Below are positions 41,353-48,552 of a stretch of 64,000 nucleotides of DNA, piece by piece. Numbering within the stretch: the first letter of the stretch is position 1; the number at the start of each line of letters is the position of its first letter. This DNA comes from Amycolatopsis sp. cg9 (lineage in GTDB: Bacteria; Actinomycetota; Actinomycetes; Mycobacteriales; Pseudonocardiaceae): assembly GCF_041346945.1 (NCBI RefSeq), contig NZ_CP166850.1:3658001-3722000 (forward strand). Direction: 5' to 3'. A model generated the notes under the pieces. That model ran no database searches. It saw only the letters and a program-made list of their open reading frames with translations, and was not told the origin of the DNA. Both the position numbers and the translations under genes were made by a program.

Positions 41353-42018
41353 ATGCAGCACTTCGCCACCACCGCCCCGATCACCACCGTCCTCGACATC
41401 CCCGCCGGCCGCGTCCGGTTCGTCGCCGCCGACCTGGCCGAGACCTCCGTCGAGGTCCTGCCCGCCGACCCCGCGAAGAACCGCGACGTGAAGGCCGCGG
41501 AGCAGGTCAAGGTCGCCTTCTCCGAAGGTGTCCTGCGGATCGAAGGCGCGGTGAAGAACCAGTACTTCGGCCCGTCCGGCGCCCTCGACGTGACCGTCCA
41601 GCTGCCCGCCGGATCCGACGTCCGGGCCAAGGCCGCCAGCGTCGAGCTGCGGGGCGTCGGCCGGCTCGGCGACGTCACCGTGGAAGGCGCGCACGGCGAG
41701 GCCGTGTTCGACGAGGCCGAGAGCCTCCGCCTCACCGCCCACGCCGGCGACGTCTCGGTCGGGCGCCTCACCGGCCCGGCGGAGATCACCACCGGCAAGG
41801 GCGACATCCGGATCGCCGAAGCCGTGAGCGGCAACGTCGTCCTGAGCACCCAGGCCGGCGACATCACGGTCGGCGCGGCCACCGGCGTGTCCGCGTCCCT
41901 CGACGCCGGCACCACCTACGGCCGGATCCGCAACTCCCTCAAGAACACCGAGGGCACGCCGGGCCTGACCATCCACGCGACCACCGCGTACGGCGACATC
42001 GACGCCGGCAGCCGGTGA
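41353..42018 (+). CDS. DUF4097 domain protein
   Basis: 221 residues from ATG at 41353 (AGGAG upstream). Right-handed beta-helix-like repeats with alternating short hydrophobic strands (VTVQLPAGSDVRAKAASVEL, then GDVTVEGAHGE and GDISIG-like turns), typical of the DUF4097/DUF4098 families that often follow regulators. No signal peptide, so it is cytoplasmic. It is the gene nearest to the GTGTCAG repeats and a likely target. Function unknown. Confidence 0.85.
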   Translation: MQHFATTAPITTVLDIPAGRVRFVAADLAETSVEVLPADPAKNRDVKAAEQVKVAFSEGVLRIEGAVKNQYFGPSGALDVTVQLPAGSDVRAKAASVELRGVGRLGDVTVEGAHGEAVFDEAESLRLTAHAGDVSVGRLTGPAEITTGKGDIRIAEAVSGNVVLSTQAGDITVGAATGVSASLDAGTTYGRIRNSLKNTEGTPGLTIHATTAYGDIDAGSR

Positions 42019-42032
42019 CCGCACCCCGTCGA

Positions 42033-42117
42033 GCGCCCCAATGTGGCGTTGGTTGCGTCCAACGCACCGAACGCCACATTGGGTGCGCTGGACGCACCGA
42101 ACGCCACATTGGGGCGC
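42033..42117. repeat. Three-arm palindromic repeat, AATGTGGCGTT family, copy 2
   Basis: The left arm starts at 42033 (GCGCCCCAATGTGG). The first right arm (about 42061-42083) pairs with mismatches. The third arm, 42091-42117, pairs better and extends to GGGGCGC. It lies between the convergent DUF4097 and AlkZ-like genes. Confidence 0.85.
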
Positions 42118-42140
42118 TTGGGCCGGACCGCGGACCGGTG

Positions 42141-43238
42141 TCAGCCCACCCAGGTGACCGCGTGCTTCTCGAACCCCCGCGCCGCCGCCACCCTGGCCGC
42201 TTCGGCTTCGGCGTCCTCGCGGACCGCCGGGCGGAGGGGGTCGAACGCCGTCACCGTGAACGTCAGCTTCGCGCCGCTGCCCTTCGTGCGCCAGGTGCCC
42301 GCGATGTCGCCGTCGGCCAGGAGGACGCCGGGGTTGCCCAGCATCTTCCAGACCTCCTTGCGACGCGCGGGATCCGGGACCAGCAGCGCCTTGTCGCGGG
42401 CCTGGATGAAGGGGTCGAGCGGCGGCAGCAGCCGCACCACGTCGGGTTCCGGCGGGTTCTCCAAGGCCTCGAGCCGGTCCGGCGGCAGGTACTTCCGCCG
42501 GCCCGCCACTTCGACCTCGGCCAGGTCCGCCGGCCACGTCCGGTCCACGACCGCTTTGGCCGTCCCGACGAACTCCGCCGCCTCGCCCGGGGACGCCGGG
42601 CCGTTGAGCCGCAGGTAGTCCTCGACCACCTTGGTCGCGGCGGCCGGGTCCGGGGTGCGGCGCATCCGGCCGCGGCCTTCGAGTGGTGCCAGCGTCGCCG
42701 GGGAAGCGCCCGCGACCAGGCGGACGCCCGCGTGCGGCGCCGCGACGCGCATCAGCTGTTCCTGGATGTGGGTCGCGTTGCAGCCGCGGCACCACCGCGA
42801 GAACGACGGCGGCAGCGCCTGCGTCACCGCGGTGCTCACCGCCCCCTTCGTCATCGGCTTGGTGACGACCTTCCGCAGCGCGGCGGCCGCCGTGAAGACG
42901 ACTTCGGCCGCTCCCTGCCCGGTCGCCGCCAGTTCCTTGCGCTGCCACAGCATCCGGGCGAGCGCGTCCGCGTCGTCGAGGGGCACCAGCGCCCGCGTCA
43001 CTTCGGCGAGGCCCAGGTGGAAGTGCGGCGCGCCGCGCAGCGTCCAGGCGAGCACCAGCCGCGGATCGTCCACAAGGGACACCTCACCGTCCAGCCGGGC
43101 CACGAGGGCGAGCAGCGCGGTGTCGCGCATGCTGTCCTGCAACCCGGCCCGGACGACGGCGAGGTCGGCCACGTCCCGCGCGGTGCGGTGCAGGCCGTGC
43201 TCGGCGATGCGGTAGGCGAGTACCTGGCGGCGGTCCAC
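42141..43238 (-). CDS. AlkZ-like winged-helix DNA glycosylase family protein
   Basis: 365 residues from GTG at 43238. It matches the HTH_42 winged-helix family (DUF1006-like) that includes AlkZ/YcaQ, which unhooks interstrand crosslinks. N-terminal RRQVLAYRIAEHGLHR and mid-chain RGCNATHIQEQLMRVA and LPPLDPFIQARDK are visible. The catalytic QxQ motif of AlkZ is not obvious, so it may be a YcaQ-like or divergent member. In Streptomyces such genes protect against DNA-alkylating natural products. Downstream of DUF3224 on the same strand. Confidence 0.8.
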   Translation of the reverse strand: MDRRQVLAYRIAEHGLHRTARDVADLAVVRAGLQDSMRDTALLALVARLDGEVSLVDDPRLVLAWTLRGAPHFHLGLAEVTRALVPLDDADALARMLWQRKELAATGQGAAEVVFTAAAALRKVVTKPMTKGAVSTAVTQALPPSFSRWCRGCNATHIQEQLMRVAAPHAGVRLVAGASPATLAPLEGRGRMRRTPDPAAATKVVEDYLRLNGPASPGEAAEFVGTAKAVVDRTWPADLAEVEVAGRRKYLPPDRLEALENPPEPDVVRLLPPLDPFIQARDKALLVPDPARRKEVWKMLGNPGVLLADGDIAGTWRTKGSGAKLTFTVTAFDPLRPAVREDAEAEAARVAAARGFEKHAVTWVG

Positions 43239-43247
43239 GTGCGGCTC

Positions 43248-43643
43248 CTAGAACGTGTACTCGAACGTGTAGCCGACCCGGTCCTCGCCCAGCGCGCCGC
43301 CGACGGTGCCGGAGCCGGTGAGCCCGGCCAGCCCGCCGGTGCCCGAACCGGCGACGACGGTGAAGTTCGACGCGATGCCCTTGGCATCGAACGTGTACTC
43401 GTGGCGCACGATGAACGTCCCTTCGCGACCGTCGACCCTGCCCTCGAAGCGCTCGAAGCTCGGCGACGTCGTCTCGCCGCTGTTGTAGCCCTCGCCCGCG
43501 TAGTACAGCAGAAGGTCGCAGATCGACTCGCCCTCGAGGACGCCGTCGTACGCGAAAGTGGCGTGCGCGTACGCCACCCGAGGGCCGCCCTCGGTACCGC
43601 TGACGAGCTTTTCTTCCCAGTTCTTCGTGGTGAATCCGTTCAT
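43248..43643 (-). CDS. DUF3224 domain protein
   Basis: 131 residues from ATG at 43643. It matches the DUF3224 family: a small beta-barrel (TFAYDGVLEGESICDLLLYY, then SNFTVVAGSGTGGLAGLTGS). It is 10 bp from the start of the AlkZ-like gene on the same strand and divergent from a WYL regulator, a partnership common in actinobacteria. The shared 62-bp gap contains an operator-like sequence. Function unknown. Confidence 0.85.
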   Translation of the reverse strand: MNGFTTKNWEEKLVSGTEGGPRVAYAHATFAYDGVLEGESICDLLLYYAGEGYNSGETTSPSFERFEGRVDGREGTFIVRHEYTFDAKGIASNFTVVAGSGTGGLAGLTGSGTVGGALGEDRVGYTFEYTF

Positions 43644-43665
43644 GGGGACCACTCTGCCGGGCATA

Positions 43666-43686
43666 CCTGTCAGCTTGTGTCAGGTA
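43666..43686. promoter_or_regulatory. Operator candidate of the WYL regulator
   Basis: ACCTG-n11-CAGGT (43666-43686) is an inverted repeat whose interior contains TGTCAG twice, 10 bp apart. It sits between the divergent DUF3224 (start 43643) and WYL-regulator (start 43706) genes, so the regulator probably acts here on both. Confidence 0.5.
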
Positions 43687-43705
43687 TTTCTGCCAGAATC
43701 GGGGC

Positions 43706-44674
43706 ATGCGCGCGAGCCGCCTCCTGTCCGTCCTCCTGCTGCTGCAGAACCGCGGCCGGATGACGGCGGAAGAGCTGGCCGACGAGCTCGAAGTCTCGGT
43801 GCGCACGATCTACCGGGACATCGACGCGCTGTCGGCGTCCGGCGTCCCGGTGTACGCCGACCGCGGGCGGACCGGCGGCTACCGGCTGGTCGACGGCTAC
43901 CGCACCCGGCTCACCGGGATGACCGAAGAAGAGGCGCAGTCGCTGTCGCTGGCCGGGCTGCCGGTGGCCGCCGCCGAGCTGGGCCTCGGGACGGTCCTCG
44001 CCGCGGCGCAGCTCAAGCTGTACGCGGCGCTGCCGCCGGAGCTGCGCGACCGGGCGGGGCGCGTCGCCGAGCGGTTCTACCTGGACGTCCCCGGCTGGCA
44101 CCGGGGGATCGAGAGCCTGCCGACGCTGTCCGCCGTCGCCGACGCCGTGTGGGCGTCGCACCGGCTCCGGATCCGCTACGAGCGGTGGGGCCAGCGCGTC
44201 GTCGAGCGGGACGTCGAGCCGCTGGGGCTGATCCTCAAGGCCGGCAACTGGTACCTCGCGGCGCGGTGCGAAGGCACCGACCGGACGTACCGGATCTCGC
44301 GGGTGCTGGCGCTCGAAGACCTCGGCGAGGCGTTCGAGCGGCCGGCCGGGTTCGACCTCGCGCGGTACTGGCAGGAGTGGTCGGAGCAGTTCGAACGCCG
44401 GATGTTCCCGCGCGTGGCCGTGGTGCGGCTGTCGCCGCGGGCGCAGGCTCTCGTACCGTTCTACGCGGGCTCGGTCGGGGCCCGCGCGCTGCGCTCGGCC
44501 CCGGGCGAACCGGACGCGGACGGCTGGCTCACCGTGGAGCTGCCGGTGGAGCGGGGCGAACCGGCCATCGGCGAGCTGCTGCGCTTCGGGCCGCACCTGG
44601 AGGTCCTCGAACCGGCGGACCTGCGGGCGGAGCTGGCGGAAGCGATCGAGGAGATGGGCGCGATGTATGGGTGA
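43706..44674 (+). CDS. YafY-type WYL-domain transcriptional regulator
   Basis: 322 residues. N-terminal HTH_11 domain (1-60: ASRLLSVLLLLQNRGRMTAE, then VSVRTIYRDIDALSASGVPV), WYL domain at about 140-215 (LRIRYERWGQRVVERDVEP, then GNWYLAARCEG) and the C-terminal WCX extension. WYL domains bind nucleotides, DNA ends or small ligands. It is divergent from the DUF3224 gene. Its last eight bases overlap the start of a second HemD-like gene, an arrangement that couples the two. Confidence 0.92.
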   Translation: MRASRLLSVLLLLQNRGRMTAEELADELEVSVRTIYRDIDALSASGVPVYADRGRTGGYRLVDGYRTRLTGMTEEEAQSLSLAGLPVAAAELGLGTVLAAAQLKLYAALPPELRDRAGRVAERFYLDVPGWHRGIESLPTLSAVADAVWASHRLRIRYERWGQRVVERDVEPLGLILKAGNWYLAARCEGTDRTYRISRVLALEDLGEAFERPAGFDLARYWQEWSEQFERRMFPRVAVVRLSPRAQALVPFYAGSVGARALRSAPGEPDADGWLTVELPVERGEPAIGELLRFGPHLEVLEPADLRAELAEAIEEMGAMYG

Positions 44675-45473
44675 GCTGAGCGGGATCGCCATCGGCGTCA
44701 CGGCCGAACGCCGGGCCGACGACTTCATCGCGGCCCTCGAACGCTACGGCGCCGAGGTCCGCCACGCGCCGACGATCACCATCGTGCCGCTGGACGCCGA
44801 TCCGGAACTGCGCGCGGGCACCGAGGCCGTGCTCGCGGCACCGGTCGCGGTCACGGTGGTCACGACGGGCGCGGGCTTCCGCGGCTGGCTCGACGCGGCC
44901 GCCGGCTGGGGCCTGCGCGAGCCGCTGCTGGACCGGCTGCGGGAGTCCCGGATCTACGCCCGCGGCCCGAAGGCGGTCGGCGCGATCCGCGGCGCGGGCC
45001 TGCGGGAGTCCTTTTCGGCCGGGTCCGAGTCGAACGCGGAACTGTTCGGCGCCGTCGCCGCGGCGGGCGTCGACGGCGCGCGGGTGGCGGTCCAGCTGCA
45101 CGGGACGCCGCTGCCGGAGCACACGTCGTCGCTGACCGGGGCTTCGCTGGTGGAGGTGCAGCCGTACCGGTGGTATTCGCCGCCGGACGTCGGCCCGGTG
45201 CACGAGCTGATCGACGCGGTGGTGGCGGGGGAGCTGGGCGCCCTGGCGTTCACGAGCGCCCCGGCGGCGGCGAACTTCCTGGCGCTGGCGCGGTCGTACG
45301 GGCGGTACGACGCCGTGGTGGCGGCGCTGCGGGGACCGGTGCTGGTCGCGTGCGTGGGCCCGGTGACGGCGGCACCGCTGGAGGAGGCGGGAATCCGGAC
45401 GGCCCAGCCCGACCGCCAGCGACTGGGGGCACTGGTCAAGCTCCTGGTCTCGACGCTCTCAGCGCCGGGCTAA
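44667..45473 (+). CDS. Uroporphyrinogen-III synthase-like protein (second HemD copy, no winged helix)
   Basis: 268 residues from ATG at 44667. It aligns along its whole length with the HemD domain of the fusion protein at 40140: matching GITAARRADE/GVTAERRADD, GFRGWLEAAEGWGL/GFRGWLDAAAGWGL, SESNAEL, VAVQLHG, TSAPA, and ACVGP(I/V)TA. It lacks the C-terminal DNA-binding domain. The two are therefore paralogues 4.5 kb apart. It is coupled to the WYL regulator. Either could be the biosynthetic enzyme; the canonical hemD with hemC is not in the window. Confidence 0.85.
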   Translation: MGELSGIAIGVTAERRADDFIAALERYGAEVRHAPTITIVPLDADPELRAGTEAVLAAPVAVTVVTTGAGFRGWLDAAAGWGLREPLLDRLRESRIYARGPKAVGAIRGAGLRESFSAGSESNAELFGAVAAAGVDGARVAVQLHGTPLPEHTSSLTGASLVEVQPYRWYSPPDVGPVHELIDAVVAGELGALAFTSAPAAANFLALARSYGRYDAVVAALRGPVLVACVGPVTAAPLEEAGIRTAQPDRQRLGALVKLLVSTLSAPG

Positions 45474-45474
45474 C

Positions 45475-45557
45475 GCCCCAATGTGGCGTTGGGTGCATCT
45501 GACGCACCCAATGTGGCGTTCGGTGCGTTGAGCGCACCCAACGCCACATTGGGGTGC
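45475..45557. repeat. Three-arm palindromic repeat, AATGTGGCGTT family, copy 3 (left-left-right)
   Basis: Here the two left arms (from 45475 and from 45507) precede one right arm (45538-45554), the mirror of copies 1 and 2. It lies between the convergent HemD-like and DUF899 genes, starting 2 bp after the HemD stop. Confidence 0.85.
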
Positions 45558-45569
45558 TTGGGGCGGCGG

Positions 45570-46385
45570 TCAGTGACACCGGTGTGGGGTCGGTGCGCCG
45601 GTCGTGAGGCCGAGGTCGTCGGCGTGGCCGGCCGCCAGCCGGGGCCACTGGGCGATCGGCCGTCCGTCCGGCCACTCCGCGGTCGGTGGCCACTCCGGTG
45701 CCCCCGCGCCGGTCCGGACGTTCGTGCGTTCCTGCGGCCATCCCGGCGGCGAGTCCTCCCACGGCTCCCGGCGGCCGAAGACCGTCAGGTCCATCAGCGC
45801 GTAGCTGTGGTCCATCGCCTCGACGCCCCGCCGTTTCGTCCAGTACGTCTCGAAGACGCGGTCACCTTCGCGCAGGTAGCAGACCAGGTGGAACAACCCG
45901 ATCTCGCGCCCGACGAGAAGCTCCCCGAGCGACGGCTGGGCCGAGTACCACGGCACGTCCCACCCCAGGAACGCCCGGTAGCGCAGGCTTTCGTCGTACG
46001 AAACCCGTGCGTCGCCCGGCTCCACCGCGACGTTCCGGCCCTGGGAGAACACCGCGTACGTGATGTCCCGCGAGTGCAACGCGGACAACTCGGCGACCTG
46101 GTTCGCGTAGAACGTGCAGCCCTCGCACTGTTCGGCCGCGGGCCGGCCCGGGTTCCACATGAAGTAGTACGCCACCAGCTGACGCCGGCCCTCGAACGTT
46201 TCGAGGAGGGTGACCGGTCCGGCTGGGCCGAGCAGTTCGAGCGCCGGGTCCACCTCGGTCATCGGCAGGCGGCGGCGGGCCGCGGCGATCGCGTCGCCTT
46301 CGCGGGTGTGGGCCTTTTCCCCGGTGCGCAACCGGTCCAGGGAAGCTTGGAAGGTGGCGCGGTCGACGATCCTCGGCGTGCTCAT
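45570..46385 (-). CDS. DUF899 family thioredoxin-like protein
   Basis: 271 residues from ATG at 46385, overlapping the stop of the ArsR gene (TGATG). It matches the DUF899 family: EQCEGCTFYANQVAEL has a CxxC at about 102-105, as in thioredoxin-fold proteins, and the conserved FMWNP, SYALMDLTVFGRRE segments. The family is predicted to be a dithiol-disulfide enzyme; the target is unknown. Third gene of the SRPBCC-ArsR-DUF899 operon. Confidence 0.88.
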   Translation of the reverse strand: MSTPRIVDRATFQASLDRLRTGEKAHTREGDAIAAARRRLPMTEVDPALELLGPAGPVTLLETFEGRRQLVAYYFMWNPGRPAAEQCEGCTFYANQVAELSALHSRDITYAVFSQGRNVAVEPGDARVSYDESLRYRAFLGWDVPWYSAQPSLGELLVGREIGLFHLVCYLREGDRVFETYWTKRRGVEAMDHSYALMDLTVFGRREPWEDSPPGWPQERTNVRTGAGAPEWPPTAEWPDGRPIAQWPRLAAGHADDLGLTTGAPTPHRCH

Positions 46386-46708
46386 CACGACTCCTCGGCG
46401 AAGCGTTTGATCTTGGCCAGGCGGCGGTCCCACTCGGCCGCGAGCGCCGCCATCCAGCGGGCCGTCGCGTCCAGGGCGTCGGACCGCACCGCGTACCGGA
46501 CTTCGCGGCCGGCCTTCACGCTGTCGACCAGCCCGGCCGCGTCCAGCACCGCGAGGTGCTTGACGACCGCCTGACGCGACACCGGCAGCCCGGCCGCCAG
46601 GGTCGTCGCGGTGGCCGGGCCGTGGGCCGCGAGCAGGTCGAGCACCCGGCGGCGGGTCGGGTCGGCCAGTGCGGCGAGCACCCCGTCGACAACTTCGGCG
46701 GACGTCAT
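46385..46708 (-). CDS. ArsR-family winged-helix repressor
   Basis: 107 residues from ATG at 46708 (ATGA overlap with the SRPBCC gene). The HTH is complete: LAALADPTRRRVLDLLAAHG, PATATTLAAGLPVSRQAVVK and HLAVLDAAGLVDSVKAGREV. No metal-binding cysteines, so it is of the ligand-free or SRPBCC-associated type. It is encoded with SRPBCC and DUF899 genes, and two palindromic operators lie upstream of the operon, so it is probably autoregulatory. Confidence 0.92.
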   Translation of the reverse strand: MTSAEVVDGVLAALADPTRRRVLDLLAAHGPATATTLAAGLPVSRQAVVKHLAVLDAAGLVDSVKAGREVRYAVRSDALDATARWMAALAAEWDRRLAKIKRFAEES

Positions 46709-47130
46709 CCGGCGCGCGCGGCGAGCGCGGGGAGGCACTGCTCCCAGCCGGCGGTGTGGTCCTTGACCACGTTGTCGCGGTTCTCCCCGGACGTCGGCAG
46801 CCCGCCGAACCCGCTCTCGACGACGCGCAGCCGGGTGCCGCCGCCGTCCGGGGTCAGGGTGAACTCGACCAGCGTGGAGTTGTCTTCGCGCAGCTCCTCG
46901 CCGGGGAACGCGCTCACCCACCGGTACACCAGGTAGTGCGGCGGATCGACCTTCTCGACGCGGATCGGGAACTCACCGTGCGCCGAGTGCGTGACGACGA
47001 CGGTCTCGCCCTCTTCGGCGAGCGTGCCATGCACGGTTTCGTCGTCGGTCGCCCAGAAACCGGGCTCGGCCACCAGCGGCCAGACCTTCTCCGGTGCGGC
47101 GGCGATCAGGATCTCGCGTTCGATCGGCAT
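46705..47130 (-). CDS. SRPBCC/AHSA1-domain protein
   Basis: 141 residues from ATG at 47130. START-like fold (PIEREILIAAAPEKVWPLVA, then LTPDGGGTRLRVVESGFGGL). These proteins bind hydrophobic small molecules. Pairing with an ArsR regulator is frequent in actinobacteria, where the SRPBCC protein may bind the inducer or a co-substrate. First gene of the operon; operators at 47148 and 47182. Confidence 0.9.
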   Translation of the reverse strand: MPIEREILIAAAPEKVWPLVAEPGFWATDDETVHGTLAEEGETVVVTHSAHGEFPIRVEKVDPPHYLVYRWVSAFPGEELREDNSTLVEFTLTPDGGGTRLRVVESGFGGLPTSGENRDNVVKDHTAGWEQCLPALAARAG

Positions 47131-47147
47131 CGGCGGGCTCCTCTCGT

Positions 47148-47167
47148 GTGCAACTCAAGGGTTGCAC
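47148..47167 (-). promoter_or_regulatory. ArsR operator 1 upstream of the SRPBCC operon
   Basis: GTGCAAC-n6-GTTGCAC, a perfect 7-bp inverted repeat over 20 bp, 18 bp upstream of the SRPBCC start. It is the expected size for a winged-helix ArsR dimer. Confidence 0.7.
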
Positions 47168-47181
47168 ATCGAAGAGGTGTG

Positions 47182-47201
47182 GTGCAACCGCGTGGCTGCA
47201 C
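47182..47201 (-). promoter_or_regulatory. ArsR operator 2
   Basis: GTGCAAC-n6-GCTGCAC, same 20-bp geometry with one mismatch, centred 34 bp (just over three turns) from operator 1. It ends 8 bp from the stop of the siderophore-interacting gene, so the operon promoter lies in this gap. Confidence 0.6.
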
Positions 47202-47209
47202 CGACGAGG

Positions 47210-48067
47210 TCAGTCTTCTTCCGCCGGGAGTTCGCCCGCCTCTGCCGCCCGGACCGCTTCCCGGCCCGCGGCCTCCTCGCTCAGCCCGCGCCGCCAGTAG
47301 CCCGTGAAGCAGATCGACCGCTTGTCGACCTCGCGCTCCCGCACCAGGTGCCGGCGCACCAGCTTCACCACGCCCGCCTCGCCGGACACCCACGCGTACG
47401 GCGTCCCGCCGGGGAACGCCGCCCCGCGCACCGCGTCCAGCAACGCCTCGCCCAGTGGTCGCGAACCGCGCAGCACCCAATGGACCTCGACCGCGCCGAG
47501 CGTGGCGAACGCCTGCCGGTCCGCCCGGTCCGCCAGCTCGACGTACACCGAAGCCCGCGTGCCCGGGGGCAGCTGCTCGACGATCGCGCCGATCGCGGGC
47601 AGCGCCGTCTCGTCGCCCACCAGCAGCTGCCAGTCGGCGGCGGGCGGAGGCGCGTACAGGCCGTGCGGGCCCAGGAACGCCACCTGGTCGCCCGGCCGGA
47701 CGCGGGACGCCCACGCCGAGGCCGGTCCCTCGTCGCCGTGCAGGACGAAGTCGACGTCGACCTCCGCCGCTTCCGGCCGCAGCGCCCGGGCCGTGTACGT
47801 GCGCATCGGGGGCCGGACGTCGTCCGGCATCGCCAGGTACGTGCGGTACCAGGACATGACGTCCGAACCGGTCTCCGGGAGCACCGGCGCTTCCTGCCCG
47901 GCGAGCGGGAAGAACACCTTGACGTACTGGTCCGGCGCTTGCGGTGTCAGCTCGCGGAAGGTCTCCGCGGCGAACGTCACGCGCACCAGGTGCGGCGACA
48001 GCGGCCGGACCACCGTGACCGAGGCCCGGTGGTAGGTCAGGGTGGTGCGCTCCGCCTGCGTCGTCAT
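47210..48067 (-). CDS. Siderophore-interacting protein (FAD-dependent ferric-siderophore reductase)
   Basis: 285 residues from ATG at 48067. Domains: FAD-binding (PPMRTYTARAL) and SIP C-terminal NAD(P)H-binding domain (LLVGDETALPAIGAIVEQLP, YAWVSGEAGVVKLVRRHLVR). It matches the SIP/ViuB family that reduces ferric siderophores in the cytoplasm to release iron. An IdeR-type iron box overlaps the start codon, so the gene is predicted to be repressed in iron-replete cells. No siderophore synthesis genes adjoin it. Confidence 0.93.
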   Translation of the reverse strand: MTTQAERTTLTYHRASVTVVRPLSPHLVRVTFAAETFRELTPQAPDQYVKVFFPLAGQEAPVLPETGSDVMSWYRTYLAMPDDVRPPMRTYTARALRPEAAEVDVDFVLHGDEGPASAWASRVRPGDQVAFLGPHGLYAPPPAADWQLLVGDETALPAIGAIVEQLPPGTRASVYVELADRADRQAFATLGAVEVHWVLRGSRPLGEALLDAVRGAAFPGGTPYAWVSGEAGVVKLVRRHLVREREVDKRSICFTGYWRRGLSEEAAGREAVRAAEAGELPAEED

Positions 48068-48085
48068 TAGGCGAGGCTAACCTAA
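48067..48085 (-). promoter_or_regulatory. IdeR/DmdR iron box at the siderophore-interacting gene
   Basis: TTAGGCGAGGCTAACCTAA (48067-48085) matches the 19-bp IdeR consensus TTAGGTTAGSCTAACCTAA at 17 positions. It overlaps the first base of the ATG. The -10 element is therefore expected inside the box and the transcript may be leaderless or nearly so. Confidence 0.85.
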
Positions 48086-48095
48086 GAGTCGGGAA

Positions 48096-48419
48096 TCAGA
48101 ACAGCCCTTCCGGACCGGGATCCTCGTCACCTCCGTGCTTCCAGCGGTACTTCCGCAGGTCCACGCGCTGACCGTCGGCCAGCACCCCTTCCGCCCGCAG
48201 CCGCTCCAGCTGGTCGTGGACCAGGTGGGGCGCCGGGGTCCCGTTCGCGCGCAGGATCCGGTGCCACGGCAGGTCGTGCCCGTCCTCGGCGAGGATGGCG
48301 CCCACCATCCGCGGCGAAGGCGCGCCGGCGAGCGCCGCAATGTCGCCGTACGTCGCCACCGTGCCGGCCGGCACCGACTCGATGATCTCCCGCACGCGCT
48401 CGTGCAGAACGTCGTCCAT
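48096..48419 (-). CDS. Alkyltransferase-like protein (ATL, MGMT family)
   Basis: 107 residues from ATG at 48419 (in-frame sequence upstream lacks support). MGMT fold with the helix-turn-helix (PAGTVATYGDIAALAGAPSP) and an active-site loop LPWHRIL: the alkyl-accepting Cys of PCHR is replaced by Trp. ATL proteins bind O6-alkylguanine and recruit nucleotide excision repair instead of reversing the damage. M. tuberculosis has a homologue (Rv3204) beside the same helicase genes. It is divergent from adnA. Confidence 0.9.
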   Translation of the reverse strand: MDDVLHERVREIIESVPAGTVATYGDIAALAGAPSPRMVGAILAEDGHDLPWHRILRANGTPAPHLVHDQLERLRAEGVLADGQRVDLRKYRWKHGGDEDPGPEGLF

Positions 48420-48552
48420 ACCGACACTCTGCCGCACGGGTACGACACTTTCGGTGGCCGTCCGCCGCACCGGGCGCCGCCTTCGCCGAACGCGCGCCCG
48501 CTAAGCCGTGCCGGTGCCGCACCCACTACTCCGGACGTGGTTCCATCGCGGG

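Noticed and set aside
42141..43238. Confident AlkZ interstrand-crosslink glycosylase
   Set aside because: The catalytic QxQ motif could not be located, so only family-level similarity is claimed.
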